Of a stretch of 47,598 nt of DNA, positions 11,145 to 19,940 are shown in pieces; within the stretch, counting starts at the first letter, position 1; each line of letters opens with the position of its first letter. The notes under the pieces are model-generated. The model was given only the letters and a program-made list of their open reading frames with translations, was not told where the DNA came from and ran no database searches. Origin of the DNA: Bacteroidaceae bacterium (lineage in GTDB: Bacteria > Bacteroidota > Bacteroidia > Bacteroidales > Bacteroidaceae); the NCBI GenBank assembly GCA_017483765.1, contig JAFUVE010000059.1:1-47598 (forward strand), given 5' to 3'. The position numbers and the translations under genes were made by a program.

Positions 11145-12104
11145 TTAGTTCCACGACCAAGCGTCCGGGTTGTATCCTTTCTCCACGTTGTCCTCCAGCT
11201 TGTCGGTCAAGTTGCAGAAGAAGTCGATATCTGTGAATTTCTCCAGCTCGTCTATGGACATGGCGTGCTGCTTCATCTGCTGCATGGCGGGGTAGGCGGC
11301 GGCATAGTTGCCGTGCTGTTCCAGCAGGAATCCGATTGACTGGTAGGTGTTGTTCTTGGTTACGGCAAGGATGGCCATGAAGTAATATTTCGGAACCGCA
11401 ACCTTCACCGCGTCTCCTCTCACATTGGTCGTCTCGAAATAGCCTTTGCCCTGGAATCGCTGACCTTCCTTGATGGTGCCGCCTTTGCAGACGTAGAGCT
11501 TCTTGAACGTGGACGACTTGCTCCAGTTGCGGATGAGCAGCTCGAGCTCAGCCCAGTAGTAGCTGTTGAAGTTGTAGAGCTGCGGCGACATGTTGCTCAT
11601 GTAGAAAGTCTGCATGTTGGCCTGGGTGGAGTAGAGTCGGTCGGCCGATGCGCAGAGGTGGCCGCGGGTGTAACCGCTCCCGCTGTAGGAGGTGGGGGCA
11701 AGCTGACAGGCTGACGGCAGGTTGACGTCGGCGCTCCATGCGTCGCTGCGGCTGCCGCTACCCACTTTCGTCGTGTCGTCGAAGGTGAAGGCCACCCACC
11801 GGCTGTGACACCACGCCGAGTCGTACTCGAAGCAGTAGTTCATCACGGTTTTGCTCGCCAGATCGTTCATCTTCGCCCAGTGGGAGACGAAGAGTAGGCC
11901 TTTACCTGTTCTTACGTGGGGCACTTCCAGACGCATTACGTCGCTGTTTGTTGTCCGAAGTGCTAAGTTGCTATTTTTGTTCGACTTGTCTTTCACTTCT
12001 GTCGTGCTCTCTCCGTCTCCGTTATCGTCGCTACACGACGCAAGCATGCCCGGCATGAGGATGCCGAGCATGACAAGCAGTATCAGATAATATAGCTTAT
12101 TCAT
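11145..12104 (-). CDS. DNA/RNA non-specific endonuclease, lipoprotein
   Basis: A 319-residue lipoprotein (lipobox LASC, mature Cys24) with the NUC1/EndoG beta-beta-alpha-metal fold. The active-site motif is RGHLCASADR, with catalytic H149 and D155 nearby, and the metal-ligand region NMSPQ...N...W..LE follows at about 171-188. Such enzymes cut single- and double-stranded DNA and RNA with little sequence preference. Lipidation should tether it to the outer membrane, possibly facing out. It follows the five-unit OB-fold lipoprotein gene by only 9 bp, so the two are almost certainly cotranscribed with the TonB receptor. That context suggests degradation of extracellular nucleic acid for uptake rather than a toxin or defence role. 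Confidence 0.88.
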   Translation of the reverse strand: MNKLYYLILLVMLGILMPGMLASCSDDNGDGESTTEVKDKSNKNSNLALRTTNSDVMRLEVPHVRTGKGLLFVSHWAKMNDLASKTVMNYCFEYDSAWCHSRWVAFTFDDTTKVGSGSRSDAWSADVNLPSACQLAPTSYSGSGYTRGHLCASADRLYSTQANMQTFYMSNMSPQLYNFNSYYWAELELLIRNWSKSSTFKKLYVCKGGTIKEGQRFQGKGYFETTNVRGDAVKVAVPKYYFMAILAVTKNNTYQSIGFLLEQHGNYAAAYPAMQQMKQHAMSIDELEKFTDIDFFCNLTDKLEDNVEKGYNPDAWSWN

Positions 12105-12113
12105 TGTTGTGGG

Positions 12114-14303
12114 TTATCGTCTTTTAACGTCTGCAGTGCCTATCGTTTTGTTTCCCCAGGATGCGTAGGTCGGGCTCTTGAGGCCGCACACGCCGAAGTA
12201 TTTTTCGATTGAGCCATTTATGATTACTTGTTGTTTATAAGTTGCTCCTTGGTTTGTGTAAATGCTAAGTGCACTACGGAAATCTCCAGAAGGGAGCTGA
12301 ACTAATAGACAATTAGTATAATCATTTTCAAGTATATCATCGGCAATAAGTATCACAGCCTCTTCTTTTTCTGACTTGTCATCAAATTTTACTGTATTTA
12401 TGGAGTTACCGCTTAAGTAGCCCACAATATAACCACTTACATAGGCTTTAGTTTTTGCATCTGGATTATTAGTAAAAATTGCCTGTGCGTCAGCTACGGT
12501 ATAAGGATAGTGCAACGTTCCGTCGCCTTCTGTGTCCGTCGGAGAGGGTGTGGGGGTATCGCCGCCACTGGTCGATCCGTTGAGTGAGTAGAGATATGCC
12601 TCCTTCTGTGAGGTTTCGGGCGTGTTGCCACGGAAGTTCATCAGCTTGCCGCAGAACACCACCTCGTCACCTACTTTTGGCATCGTGCCCTCTGTGTAGG
12701 GCTGGTTGCCGAAGTACAGTGCGCGGTAAATCTGGAACTGGTTGGTAGTGGTTCCGTCGTCGGAGATGTAGCAGGTGATGTTACCAAAGTATTCTCCTGT
12801 GCTGTTGTTTACAGTGTTGTAGTTCTCCTTGATGCTCACCACTTTGCCTTTCACGTATACGTCCTTGTCGGTCTTGGTGTCTGATGCCAGGGCATTACAT
12901 ACCTTGATGGCAGCCACGCAGTTGTAAGGGCTGTTGACGGTTCCGTCGCCAGTGGCCTCACCGGAGGGCTCTTCGTTACCGCTGCCTTCCACCACCTTAC
13001 CGTTCAGAGAGTAGAGGTATGCCTCTTTCTGCACGGTCTCCAAGGTGGTGCCATAGTTGCTGACGTATTTCGTCACCTTTCCGCAGATAACCACGTCGTC
13101 ACCTGGCTGCAGCAGGTCGCCGGTGCCGTCATACTCTTTGTTTCCAAGATAGAGGGCGCGGAAAATGTAGAACTGGCCGTTGCTGCTTCCGTCGTCTGAG
13201 ATATAGTAGGTGGCGTTGCCGTAGTATTGGCCGGTATTTGGGTTCTTGGCGTCGTAGTTCTCCTTGATGGACGACACTTTACCTTTGATATACACCACGT
13301 TGGAGTTGGTGTTGTCCGCCAGGCTGTTGGCCAGCTGGTTGGCAGCCACTGCGTTGTAAGGATTGTCCTTGGTTCCGTCGCCGGTGGCCTCGCCAGAAAC
13401 AGGGTCGCTCGGTTTTGATGCCTGACCGTTGAGGAAAGCCAGCTGGCTGTCCTGAGTAAACTCCTTTATCGAACCAGAGAATAAAGTAAGCTCACCATAG
13501 ACAATGACCTCATCGCCAACTTTCAAATCATCTTTATTTTCGAAATCAGCACCTCCTAAACCTTTTCCACGGTAAACTTCAAGCTGCCCGGCTGAGGTGC
13601 CGTCGTCTGAAATGTAGTAAGTGAGGTTGTGGTATCGGTTGAATTGTTCGTCGTCTATATCGTCGACTCTTGATACGATACCTTTTACAAAAACTTTTTT
13701 ACCAGCATAGTCGCCTTTGTCAATAAAGTCGTTTGCGGCTGAAACGTTATAAGGATCTTCAAACGTACCACTTCCTTTAGGTTCGGCCTGGCTGTCGAAC
13801 GGACTGCATTTCTGGTCATTGAGCTGAAGAAGCCAGCTGCCTTGTGTCACCTCTGCGAAAGAGCCGTAGAGTGTGAGCTTCCCCCATACGATGACGTGGT
13901 CGCCCACTTTCAAGTCTGAAGGACTGTTGAAATTGGCACCTGCCAGTCCCATTCCGCGGTAAACCTCCAGTTGGTCGCTTGCCACTCCCTCTTCATCAAT
14001 CGAGCTTTCGTCGGCGATGTAGTAGGTGAGGTTGTGGTAGCGTGAGAACTGCTCAGAGTCGATGTCGTCAATCTGCACTACGATACCCTCCACATACACG
14101 TTGGAACTGCTGTAGGTTCCGCCGTTGATAATATTCAAGGCGTCAGCTACGGTGTAAGGCTTTTCGGCCGTACCCTCTCCTTCGATGGTTGTGTTGGCTT
14201 CCTCGGGGCTTAACACATAATATGGTGACGGCACGTCGTCGCATGCGGCGAAGAGCCCGATTGCCAGAATCGGCAACATCAGTTTTAAGAAATACTTTTT
14301 CAT
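12114..14303 (-). CDS. lipoprotein with five OB-fold-like units, ending in DUF6359
   Basis: A 729-residue lipoprotein (lipobox FAAC, Cys21). It consists of five related units at about 42-165, 177-293, 308-435, 452-576 and 592-715. Each begins G(D/E)GT...PY.V..A and continues with a Y/V-x-G-x-V strand, YYI(A/S)DDG and VGDxVIxxGKL, a pattern like YhcR-type OB folds. Units 1-2 resemble each other (EQFSRYHNLTYYI, LEVYRG), as do 3-4 (KENY, GQYYGNATYYISDD), and unit 5 is a DUF6359-type module ending SIEKYFGVCGLKSPTYA. OB folds commonly bind nucleic acid or oligosaccharide; next to the nuclease gene, surface capture of nucleic acid is the likeliest role, though unproven. Spacing is 9 bp to the nuclease and 64 bp from the DUF5689 gene. 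Confidence 0.78.
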   Translation of the reverse strand: MKKYFLKLMLPILAIGLFAACDDVPSPYYVLSPEEANTTIEGEGTAEKPYTVADALNIINGGTYSSSNVYVEGIVVQIDDIDSEQFSRYHNLTYYIADESSIDEEGVASDQLEVYRGMGLAGANFNSPSDLKVGDHVIVWGKLTLYGSFAEVTQGSWLLQLNDQKCSPFDSQAEPKGSGTFEDPYNVSAANDFIDKGDYAGKKVFVKGIVSRVDDIDDEQFNRYHNLTYYISDDGTSAGQLEVYRGKGLGGADFENKDDLKVGDEVIVYGELTLFSGSIKEFTQDSQLAFLNGQASKPSDPVSGEATGDGTKDNPYNAVAANQLANSLADNTNSNVVYIKGKVSSIKENYDAKNPNTGQYYGNATYYISDDGSSNGQFYIFRALYLGNKEYDGTGDLLQPGDDVVICGKVTKYVSNYGTTLETVQKEAYLYSLNGKVVEGSGNEEPSGEATGDGTVNSPYNCVAAIKVCNALASDTKTDKDVYVKGKVVSIKENYNTVNNSTGEYFGNITCYISDDGTTTNQFQIYRALYFGNQPYTEGTMPKVGDEVVFCGKLMNFRGNTPETSQKEAYLYSLNGSTSGGDTPTPSPTDTEGDGTLHYPYTVADAQAIFTNNPDAKTKAYVSGYIVGYLSGNSINTVKFDDKSEKEEAVILIADDILENDYTNCLLVQLPSGDFRSALSIYTNQGATYKQQVIINGSIEKYFGVCGLKSPTYASWGNKTIGTADVKRR

Positions 14304-14367
14304 ATTGTTGTCTTTTTTATTTCGTTGTTAATATATATGATGTATATGATGTGTTGTGAGTTGACGG

Positions 14368-15711
14368 TTAACGTTGCTTTGCCGCTGCGGTTCCAATCTC
14401 GGTGCCGCCCCATCTTGCGTAGGTGGGGGACTTGATTCCGCAGACGCCGAAGTATTTCTCGATAGACCCGTAGATGAGGACTTTCTGTCCCAGGATGGCT
14501 CCCTGGCTGGTGTAGATGTCGAGTCCTTCGCGGAACTCGCCTTTCGGCAGCTGCACGGGCACGCATTTCGTGTAGTCTGTCTCCTCCGCGCTGTCGGCAA
14601 TCAGGATTTCGGTCTCCTGGGCTGTCGGCACGCCGAAGGTGGCTGTGCTTTCGTTCAGGCCGTTGCCCCCTACGTAGCCCACCACATAGCCGCTGACGTA
14701 GGCTTTGGTGGCTGTTCCGCCGTTATTTTCGTATAAGGCCTGGGTCTCGGCGATGTTAAAAGGATTGTCGATCGTGCCGTCACCGCCTTCGTCGGGTGTC
14801 GGCTGGGGGGTAGGCTCAGGTTCTGGATCATCCATCACCTCAATCACGTCTCTTTCGGAGCGCAGGGAGAACTGCCATGTGTTGCTGTAGCGGGTGAGCA
14901 CGGCGGTTACGTTGACTTTCCCGGTCGGGATGGGCTCGCTGGAGAAGTCGCTCAGGGCGCTCTGGCGCAGGATGTACTTGGTGCCGTTGACATAGATGGT
15001 GTCGTTCACTCCGTTACCTGCGTCGCGGTCGCTGTAGACAGCATAGACCTTGCGCTTGCGGTAGCCGTGGATCTCGGCATTTTTCACTGTCACAAGCATC
15101 GGACACCATTTGTGCATCATGTCGTTGCTGCTGTTCTGGTCGAGCCAGGCCTTGTTGATTTCTACGGGCATCAACTCTTCGGCGTTGTCAGTGAAGCCAA
15201 TCACCTCGATGTTGCTCTCAGCCTTGAACTTGGGCATGCCTCCCAGGCGCTTGTTGCCGCCAGAGGTGGTGTAGGGGGTGCCTATCTTGGCGAGGTTTCC
15301 GTAGGAACCGATATACAGTCCGTTCAGGTTCACTCTCACGTGTGTGCCGACGGGGTAGGTGCACCAGAGCGAGTTGTCGTTGATGCCCACCACGATGCAG
15401 TCGTCGCCTTTACGCACGTAGATGGACTGGTAGAGGTTTCCGCTGATGTCGTTGGCGCAGACATAGCCGTCGAAGATGACGTCTTGTTCGATTGCCACCC
15501 AACGGTTGCGGTTGTTGGCATCGGCGATGACGTTCTTGTACATCTCCTTCAGTTCTCCCAGTGTGGTGTTGCAGCCCGTGGCCTGCTGGTCGGCGTCATA
15601 AAGGTCTAAGTCCGCATTGGGATCGTCGTAGTCAAACTTGTTGCACGACTGCAGTACGGCAAGGCCCAGCGCCAGTCCACATATCAGTATATATATTGAT
15701 TTTGTTTTCAT
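14368..15711 (-). CDS. DUF5689 + DUF6359 lipoprotein
   Basis: A 447-residue lipoprotein, starting at MKTKSIYILICG with lipobox LQSC (Cys23); an upstream in-frame ATG would add a charged, non-signal extension and was rejected. The N-terminal part (about 35-290) looks like DUF5689, an OB-type domain, and includes the strands VIFDGYVCANDISGN and YQSIYVRKGDDCIVVGIN. After a Pro/Glu-rich linker (about 293-305) comes a DUF6359 module whose end, SIEKYFGVCGIKSPTYA, nearly matches the end of the next protein. It lies 51 bp downstream of the TonB receptor gene, where SusD-type partners often sit, so it may be the surface lid or binding partner of that receptor. Confidence 0.78.
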   Translation of the reverse strand: MKTKSIYILICGLALGLAVLQSCNKFDYDDPNADLDLYDADQQATGCNTTLGELKEMYKNVIADANNRNRWVAIEQDVIFDGYVCANDISGNLYQSIYVRKGDDCIVVGINDNSLWCTYPVGTHVRVNLNGLYIGSYGNLAKIGTPYTTSGGNKRLGGMPKFKAESNIEVIGFTDNAEELMPVEINKAWLDQNSSNDMMHKWCPMLVTVKNAEIHGYRKRKVYAVYSDRDAGNGVNDTIYVNGTKYILRQSALSDFSSEPIPTGKVNVTAVLTRYSNTWQFSLRSERDVIEVMDDPEPEPTPQPTPDEGGDGTIDNPFNIAETQALYENNGGTATKAYVSGYVVGYVGGNGLNESTATFGVPTAQETEILIADSAEETDYTKCVPVQLPKGEFREGLDIYTSQGAILGQKVLIYGSIEKYFGVCGIKSPTYARWGGTEIGTAAAKQR

Positions 15712-15762
15712 CTTCTTCTGTGATTTTTGGTGTTTACTTTTCCTTTCCTTCTCCACTGGGGC

Positions 15763-18396
15763 TTAGAAGCGGTAGCCTATGTTCAGGAATGCGGTAATGG
15801 GATAGGCGTAGGCGTACTTGGAGTTATAACCGAACTGATAGGAGCGTACCTTGTTGGTCTTGTCGAAGTCGTCGTTACGGCTCTGCTCCGATCCGCGCAG
15901 CTTCATATTCTGGTTGTTCGTCACGTTGTTCACGTTCAGGTTGAAGTTCAGGGAGCGGCCGTGGCGCAGGTTGATCATCTTGCCGATGGAGATGTCGAGC
16001 ATGATGGCGTCGTCGAACTCCTCCTGGCTCTTGGCCCTGTAGCCGGCGATGTTGCCGTTCTCGTCCTTCAGCACGGCGCCTTTCATCTTGTCCACTGCCC
16101 ACGACGCGTTGCCGTTGGAGTCATAGGTCTTGGTCACGTCGGGCATCACGTCGGTCAGACGGAGGTAGGGAGAGAAGTAGATGTAGTTGCGGTCGTAGTA
16201 ATTGGCGCGGGCCTCGAGAAACCAGCCTTTGATACGGTATTTGGCACCGATGCTCAGGGCGGTCAGAGGGGTGCATCCCACCTTCATGCCGTCGGTCACC
16301 ACCTGCAGTTTCTGATGGTGGACGGCATCCCACCAATGGGGTGTCTGCTCTGCGTCCGACTTGTCGTAGCAGATGACGGCGTCGGCGTTGTTGGCGTACT
16401 TGGCGTCGGAGATGGTTCCTACGAAGTCAACGGAGAAGTCGGAGGTGAAGCGGTATTCTGCCGTCAGCTCCACGCCGTAGTGGCGCTTCTTGATGTTGGT
16501 CATCGACAGGTAGCTGTATTCCTGCTTGATGTCGTCGAAGAACTGTGACTGCTCGGTCACGTCGTCGAACTGGGTCAGGAATCCTTTCACTTGTCCGCGA
16601 AGTTTGCCGAAATTGAATTTGTAAGAGGCTTCGGCAAACATGTCGAACTCGTCTTTCAGGTCGAACACGAAGGCGTTGCGGGTCTGAACGTTCAGGAAGC
16701 TGACGTTGGCAACGGGCGGACGGAACTCGAATCCTCCGCTGAGGTTGAATAAGTGGTGGGCACCGGCCGACACACCGAGCTGGGCCTTCATGCCACCGCC
16801 CAGGAACTTGGCCGTCCCGCTGCTGCCCTTCGAGTGTTCAGGAGCACGTCCGTTGCGCATCTTGCCCACGCGCTCTATGGTCGTTCCGTTGATGTTGGCG
16901 TTGAACACTCCCGACACATTATTTTTGGTGAAGGAGTAGGATGTCCATGCCTGGCCGCGGTTCACGTTGATATGGTAGTTGTAGCCGAACTTGTCGCCTT
17001 TGCGGATCCTGCGGTTGGGGTGGTCGAGGTCGTTCTGTGCCTCGTCGCTGTACGTTCCGTAGTCGCTGGAGGCGAAGCGGTCGATGTCGGTATGGTAGTT
17101 GGCGCCCAGCAGGTCGTTCATGGTCTTGTAGAACATGCCGGTTGTGTGGTTGAGGTTGATTCCGGCGTTGACGGTGGTGTAGCGGTCGATATTATGCTTG
17201 AGTGTGGACCCCAGGTTCCATGCGAACTGGTCCTGGTGTGACTCCTCGAGATAGTAGACGGCCTCTCCGCCATTGTGCACGCTGGTGCGGTTAATCAGGT
17301 ACATCTTGTCCCAGTTAATCTGGCGGTTCCGCTCGCTGGCTCTCCAGTGGTCCACGTAGTTGCTCCACTCGTTGTACTCCCATTCGTTGGGGACTACGCC
17401 GCTGTAGACGTTGAACACGTTGCTCGGCATGTAGTGGTAGTAGTCGGGGCGCGGGTCGGCTGCGTTGTTCGTACGGTTGATGTAAGTCTGGCCGTACTTG
17501 GCGTAGCGGAAGATGTTGGTGGTGGTCAGCTTTGTCTCTGGGCTGATGTTCCAATCCCAGGTCAGAATGGCTGTCGGCTCCATGGTTTTACGTACTCGTG
17601 AGCTGCGTTTCTTTCCATTTTGATAACCCCAGAACGGGTTGTAGTAGTGGGAATTGGCAAGCCAATAGGCCTCTTCCGTGGTCCAGCTCGATGTGGCCTG
17701 TTCGGTTGGGGCGAAGAGAAGGGAGAGTGAGAGGTTGTGATAGCGGTTGAAGAAACGCTCCGCTCCGAGGTAGACCGCTGCGGCATGCATGTAGGTTCCT
17801 TTCTGCTGGCCTTCCTCGCCGTAGCGGATGTTGGCAGCACCGGCAAACGCCCATCCGTTTTTAATTCCGGTGGAGTGTGCAAACATAAGACGGCCGATGT
17901 AGTTGCGGTTGGTCAGTGCAAGCGACAGACGGGAACCGGTTCGCATCAGGCTCGGACGGATATTCAAGTTGGCACCGCCGCCCAAATCGTAGTAGTTGAT
18001 GCCATTTTGCTCGAACGGGGTGATACCCTGCTGGTTGCGTGTCACGTCGGACAGGCCGCCAAAGAGCGAGGAGAAGCTGAACTGCCCGCGGATCACGTCG
18101 TTCACCTGAGCGCCGTTCACTGTTGTCGTACGATAGCGCTGCTCATAGTTGTGAGGACTGTAGTAGGAATGACCAAACCGGAAGTTGGTCTTCGTCAGGT
18201 ACAGGTCGTCATTGTAGGATGCCGTGGACGATGCGCTCTGGGTCACCGTGGACTCTTCGTCTAAGTCGAAGTCCGTGATGCCAAATGCCTCTATGTCGTC
18301 GTCATCATCTGCAGGAATACTGTCGGCGGGGGTCTGGCCCCAGGCCGACAAGCTCAGATACAGAAGCGGCATGATTAACAATTGTCTCTTTTTCAT
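15763..18396 (-). CDS. TonB-dependent outer-membrane receptor
   Basis: An 877-residue outer-membrane protein with a signal peptide (about 1-20, ending AWG), a strongly acidic mature N-terminus (DDDDDIEAF), a plug-like region (about 60-190; NGAQVNDVIRGQFSFSSLFGG) and a long beta-barrel of alternating aromatic strands ending LNIGYRF, the C-terminal aromatic signature. It lacks the N-terminal carboxypeptidase-regulatory-like domain of SusC proteins, and no SusD gene is nearby. TonB-ExbBD would power import of a ligand; the neighbouring nuclease and OB-fold lipoproteins suggest nucleotides or oligonucleotides. It is the first gene of the leftward unit, about 110 nt after an exact TATATTTGC promoter element shared back-to-back with the rightward nuclease gene. 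Confidence 0.85.
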   Translation of the reverse strand: MKKRQLLIMPLLYLSLSAWGQTPADSIPADDDDDIEAFGITDFDLDEESTVTQSASSTASYNDDLYLTKTNFRFGHSYYSPHNYEQRYRTTTVNGAQVNDVIRGQFSFSSLFGGLSDVTRNQQGITPFEQNGINYYDLGGGANLNIRPSLMRTGSRLSLALTNRNYIGRLMFAHSTGIKNGWAFAGAANIRYGEEGQQKGTYMHAAAVYLGAERFFNRYHNLSLSLLFAPTEQATSSWTTEEAYWLANSHYYNPFWGYQNGKKRSSRVRKTMEPTAILTWDWNISPETKLTTTNIFRYAKYGQTYINRTNNAADPRPDYYHYMPSNVFNVYSGVVPNEWEYNEWSNYVDHWRASERNRQINWDKMYLINRTSVHNGGEAVYYLEESHQDQFAWNLGSTLKHNIDRYTTVNAGINLNHTTGMFYKTMNDLLGANYHTDIDRFASSDYGTYSDEAQNDLDHPNRRIRKGDKFGYNYHINVNRGQAWTSYSFTKNNVSGVFNANINGTTIERVGKMRNGRAPEHSKGSSGTAKFLGGGMKAQLGVSAGAHHLFNLSGGFEFRPPVANVSFLNVQTRNAFVFDLKDEFDMFAEASYKFNFGKLRGQVKGFLTQFDDVTEQSQFFDDIKQEYSYLSMTNIKKRHYGVELTAEYRFTSDFSVDFVGTISDAKYANNADAVICYDKSDAEQTPHWWDAVHHQKLQVVTDGMKVGCTPLTALSIGAKYRIKGWFLEARANYYDRNYIYFSPYLRLTDVMPDVTKTYDSNGNASWAVDKMKGAVLKDENGNIAGYRAKSQEEFDDAIMLDISIGKMINLRHGRSLNFNLNVNNVTNNQNMKLRGSEQSRNDDFDKTNKVRSYQFGYNSKYAYAYPITAFLNIGYRF

Positions 18397-18444
18397 ATAT
18401 GTTTCGATTAGTTAGTATATCCTTGTTTGGTGGTTGTGTCGCTG

Positions 18445-18489
18445 ATTTTCAGACCTTTTTGTCGAAGCGGGATTACCGCTGCTGAAAAT
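18445..18489 (-). promoter_or_regulatory. nested hairpin in TonB-receptor 5' leader
   Basis: AGCGG (18466-18470) and CCGCT (18476-18480) flank a 5-nt loop. An outer pair, ATTTTCAG (18445-18452) and CTGAAAAT (18482-18489), encloses it. Both would form in the leader RNA about 50-90 nt before the receptor start codon. There is no following T-run, so it is not an obvious terminator. Confidence 0.4.
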
Positions 18490-18506
18490 GCGTAATATGA
18501 ATTATT

Positions 18507-18541
18507 GCAAATATACAAATAATTTCTTTAGACTTAACAAT
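18507..18541 (-). promoter_or_regulatory. promoter for the TonB/OB-fold/nuclease unit
   Basis: GCAAATATA at 18507-18515 reads TATATTTGC on the minus strand, an exact TAnnTTTGC. A weak ATTG at 18538-18541 is the nearest upstream element, at a slightly long spacing of 22 nt. It predicts a leader of about 100 nt before the receptor. Confidence 0.6.
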
Positions 18542-18577
18542 ATTTTCATAAAATTTGAAAATTTTTTCAAAAATTAC

Positions 18578-18608
18578 TTGTTTTCTAAATAATATTTCCG
18601 AACTTTGC
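18578..18608 (+). promoter_or_regulatory. promoter for the secreted nuclease/dockerin unit
   Basis: A TTG at 18578-18580 (in ACTTG) precedes GAACTTTGC (18600-18608) by 19 nt, one mismatch from TAnnTTTGC. The leader to the ATG at 18741 would be about 125 nt. Confidence 0.55.
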
Positions 18609-18740
18609 ATTATTAAGTCAAATTGTGGGTTCGCCACAAGTGCCATTGGCCGTTCTTTCATGCCGACATGAAGCGGGTCAATATAACGCTTACAAAATAA
18701 CTAAAAACTGAATTATTCATACTCTAACACCCATACCCCT

Positions 18741-19838
18741 ATGAAAAACTTGAGATATATCATCGTGCTGGCGGCACTGACGGCCGTGGCTGGACTCCTG
18801 TCGTTCACTCCCAAGCCGGCGGCTAAGCAGATTGTAGTGCCTATCGCGTTCTATAACCTCGAAAACCTGTTCGACACCATACACGACGAGGTGTGGGACA
18901 CGGTGGACGGAGTGCCGGTGAAAATTGCCGACAAGAACGACTATGAATACCTGCCAGACGGGACAAACAGCTGGAGCTCCATGAAATACTGGGCAAAGCA
19001 GAAGAACATGTCGTATGCCCTCTCGCAGCTGGGAATTGACAGACAGGTCAACGGACCGGCCATCATCGGCGTATCGGAAATCGAGAACCGCAGGGTGCTG
19101 GAAGACCTCGTGAAGCAGCCGGCGCTGAAAGACCGGGGCTACAAGATCATCCATGAGGAGGGCCCCGACCGACGTGGTGTGGACTGCGCGTTCCTTTACA
19201 ACCCACGTATGTTCAAATACCAGCGGCATAAACTCATACCTTATATATATCCGGACAACGACACCACTCACGCCACACGTGGATTCCTGCTCGCCACGGG
19301 CACCATCCTGAAAGAAGAGGTGAACGTCATCGTCAACCACTGGCCGTCGCGTTTCGCCGGGTCTTTCTTCCGCGAGCATGCAGGCAAGCAGGTGCGAGCT
19401 ATCGTGGACTCACTGCAGCGGCAGAATCCGGATGCCAAGATCATCATCATGGGCGACATGAACGACGACCCCGACAACAAGTCGATGGCGGAGGCACTGG
19501 GTGCCAAGCGCAGCGAGAAAGACTGTGGGCCTCAGGACCTCTGGAACCCCTGGTGGGACCATCTGCGCAAGCGCGGAGTCGGCACACTCAAGTACGACGG
19601 GGCATGGAACCTCTTCGACCAGATTGTGTTCACCGCCAACTTCCTCAAAAACGTGAAGAACGACGGATATAAGTCGCTTACATACTTCACGCATGAGGTC
19701 TTCAACCGCGACTTCCTCATCCAGCAGGAAGGGGCATACAAGGGAAATCCTCTACGCACCCATGCCGGCGGTACCTGGCTCAACGGCTACTCCGACCACT
19801 TCCCGACTATCGTCTACTTCGCCAAGGAAGTGGAGTAG
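18741..19838 (+). CDS. exported endonuclease/exonuclease/phosphatase-fold enzyme
   Basis: A 365-residue protein with an N-terminal hydrophobic export segment (about 5-22) and all the landmarks of the EEP (DNase I-like) fold: YNLENLFD (38-45), GVSEIENR with metal ligand E113, RRGVDCAFLYNP (144-155), VNHWPSR with H200, GDMNDDP with D239 and N241, and YSDHFP with D352/H353. Such enzymes hydrolyse phosphodiesters in nucleic acids, phospholipids or small molecules; the NLENLFD form is common in bacterial secreted nuclease-like members. It is transcribed away from the TonB receptor from a shared regulatory region and precedes the dockerin protein gene by 102 bp. I infer a periplasmic or extracellular nuclease or phosphatase that complements the NUC1 enzyme. 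Confidence 0.88.
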   Translation: MKNLRYIIVLAALTAVAGLLSFTPKPAAKQIVVPIAFYNLENLFDTIHDEVWDTVDGVPVKIADKNDYEYLPDGTNSWSSMKYWAKQKNMSYALSQLGIDRQVNGPAIIGVSEIENRRVLEDLVKQPALKDRGYKIIHEEGPDRRGVDCAFLYNPRMFKYQRHKLIPYIYPDNDTTHATRGFLLATGTILKEEVNVIVNHWPSRFAGSFFREHAGKQVRAIVDSLQRQNPDAKIIIMGDMNDDPDNKSMAEALGAKRSEKDCGPQDLWNPWWDHLRKRGVGTLKYDGAWNLFDQIVFTANFLKNVKNDGYKSLTYFTHEVFNRDFLIQQEGAYKGNPLRTHAGGTWLNGYSDHFPTIVYFAKEVE

Positions 19839-19858
19839 GGACACCACAACCAGAATGA

Positions 19859-19898
19859 CTGGATACTCTAGAATCTCTAGAATATCTAAAACCTCTTT
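19859..19898. repeat. 9-bp-period CTAG repeat
   Basis: CTGG (19859), CTAG (19868), CTAG (19877), CTAA (19886) and CTTT (19895) follow a strict 9-bp step with AAT/AAA spacers. It lies between the EEP gene and the dockerin protein gene. Confidence 0.7.
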
Positions 19899-19940
19899 AG
19901 ACGTTTCGCTATCTACTAACAACTTAATATCAAAAACATT

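Larger units (their letters stand above)
18397..18740. other. divergent regulatory region of the nuclease/TonB locus
   Basis: This 344-bp spacer separates the leftward TonB-receptor unit from the rightward nuclease unit. It holds back-to-back promoter elements at 18507-18515 (-) and 18578-18608 (+), less than 100 bp apart, and a nested inverted repeat at 18445-18489 in the leftward leader. The AT-rich core at 18495-18600 could take a shared regulator. No gene is visible in it. Confidence 0.7.

Noticed and set aside
11145-12104. Nuclease as a toxin or phage-defence effector
   Set aside because: It has a lipoprotein signal and sits in an operon with a TonB receptor and surface lipoproteins, with no immunity gene or secretion-system marker.
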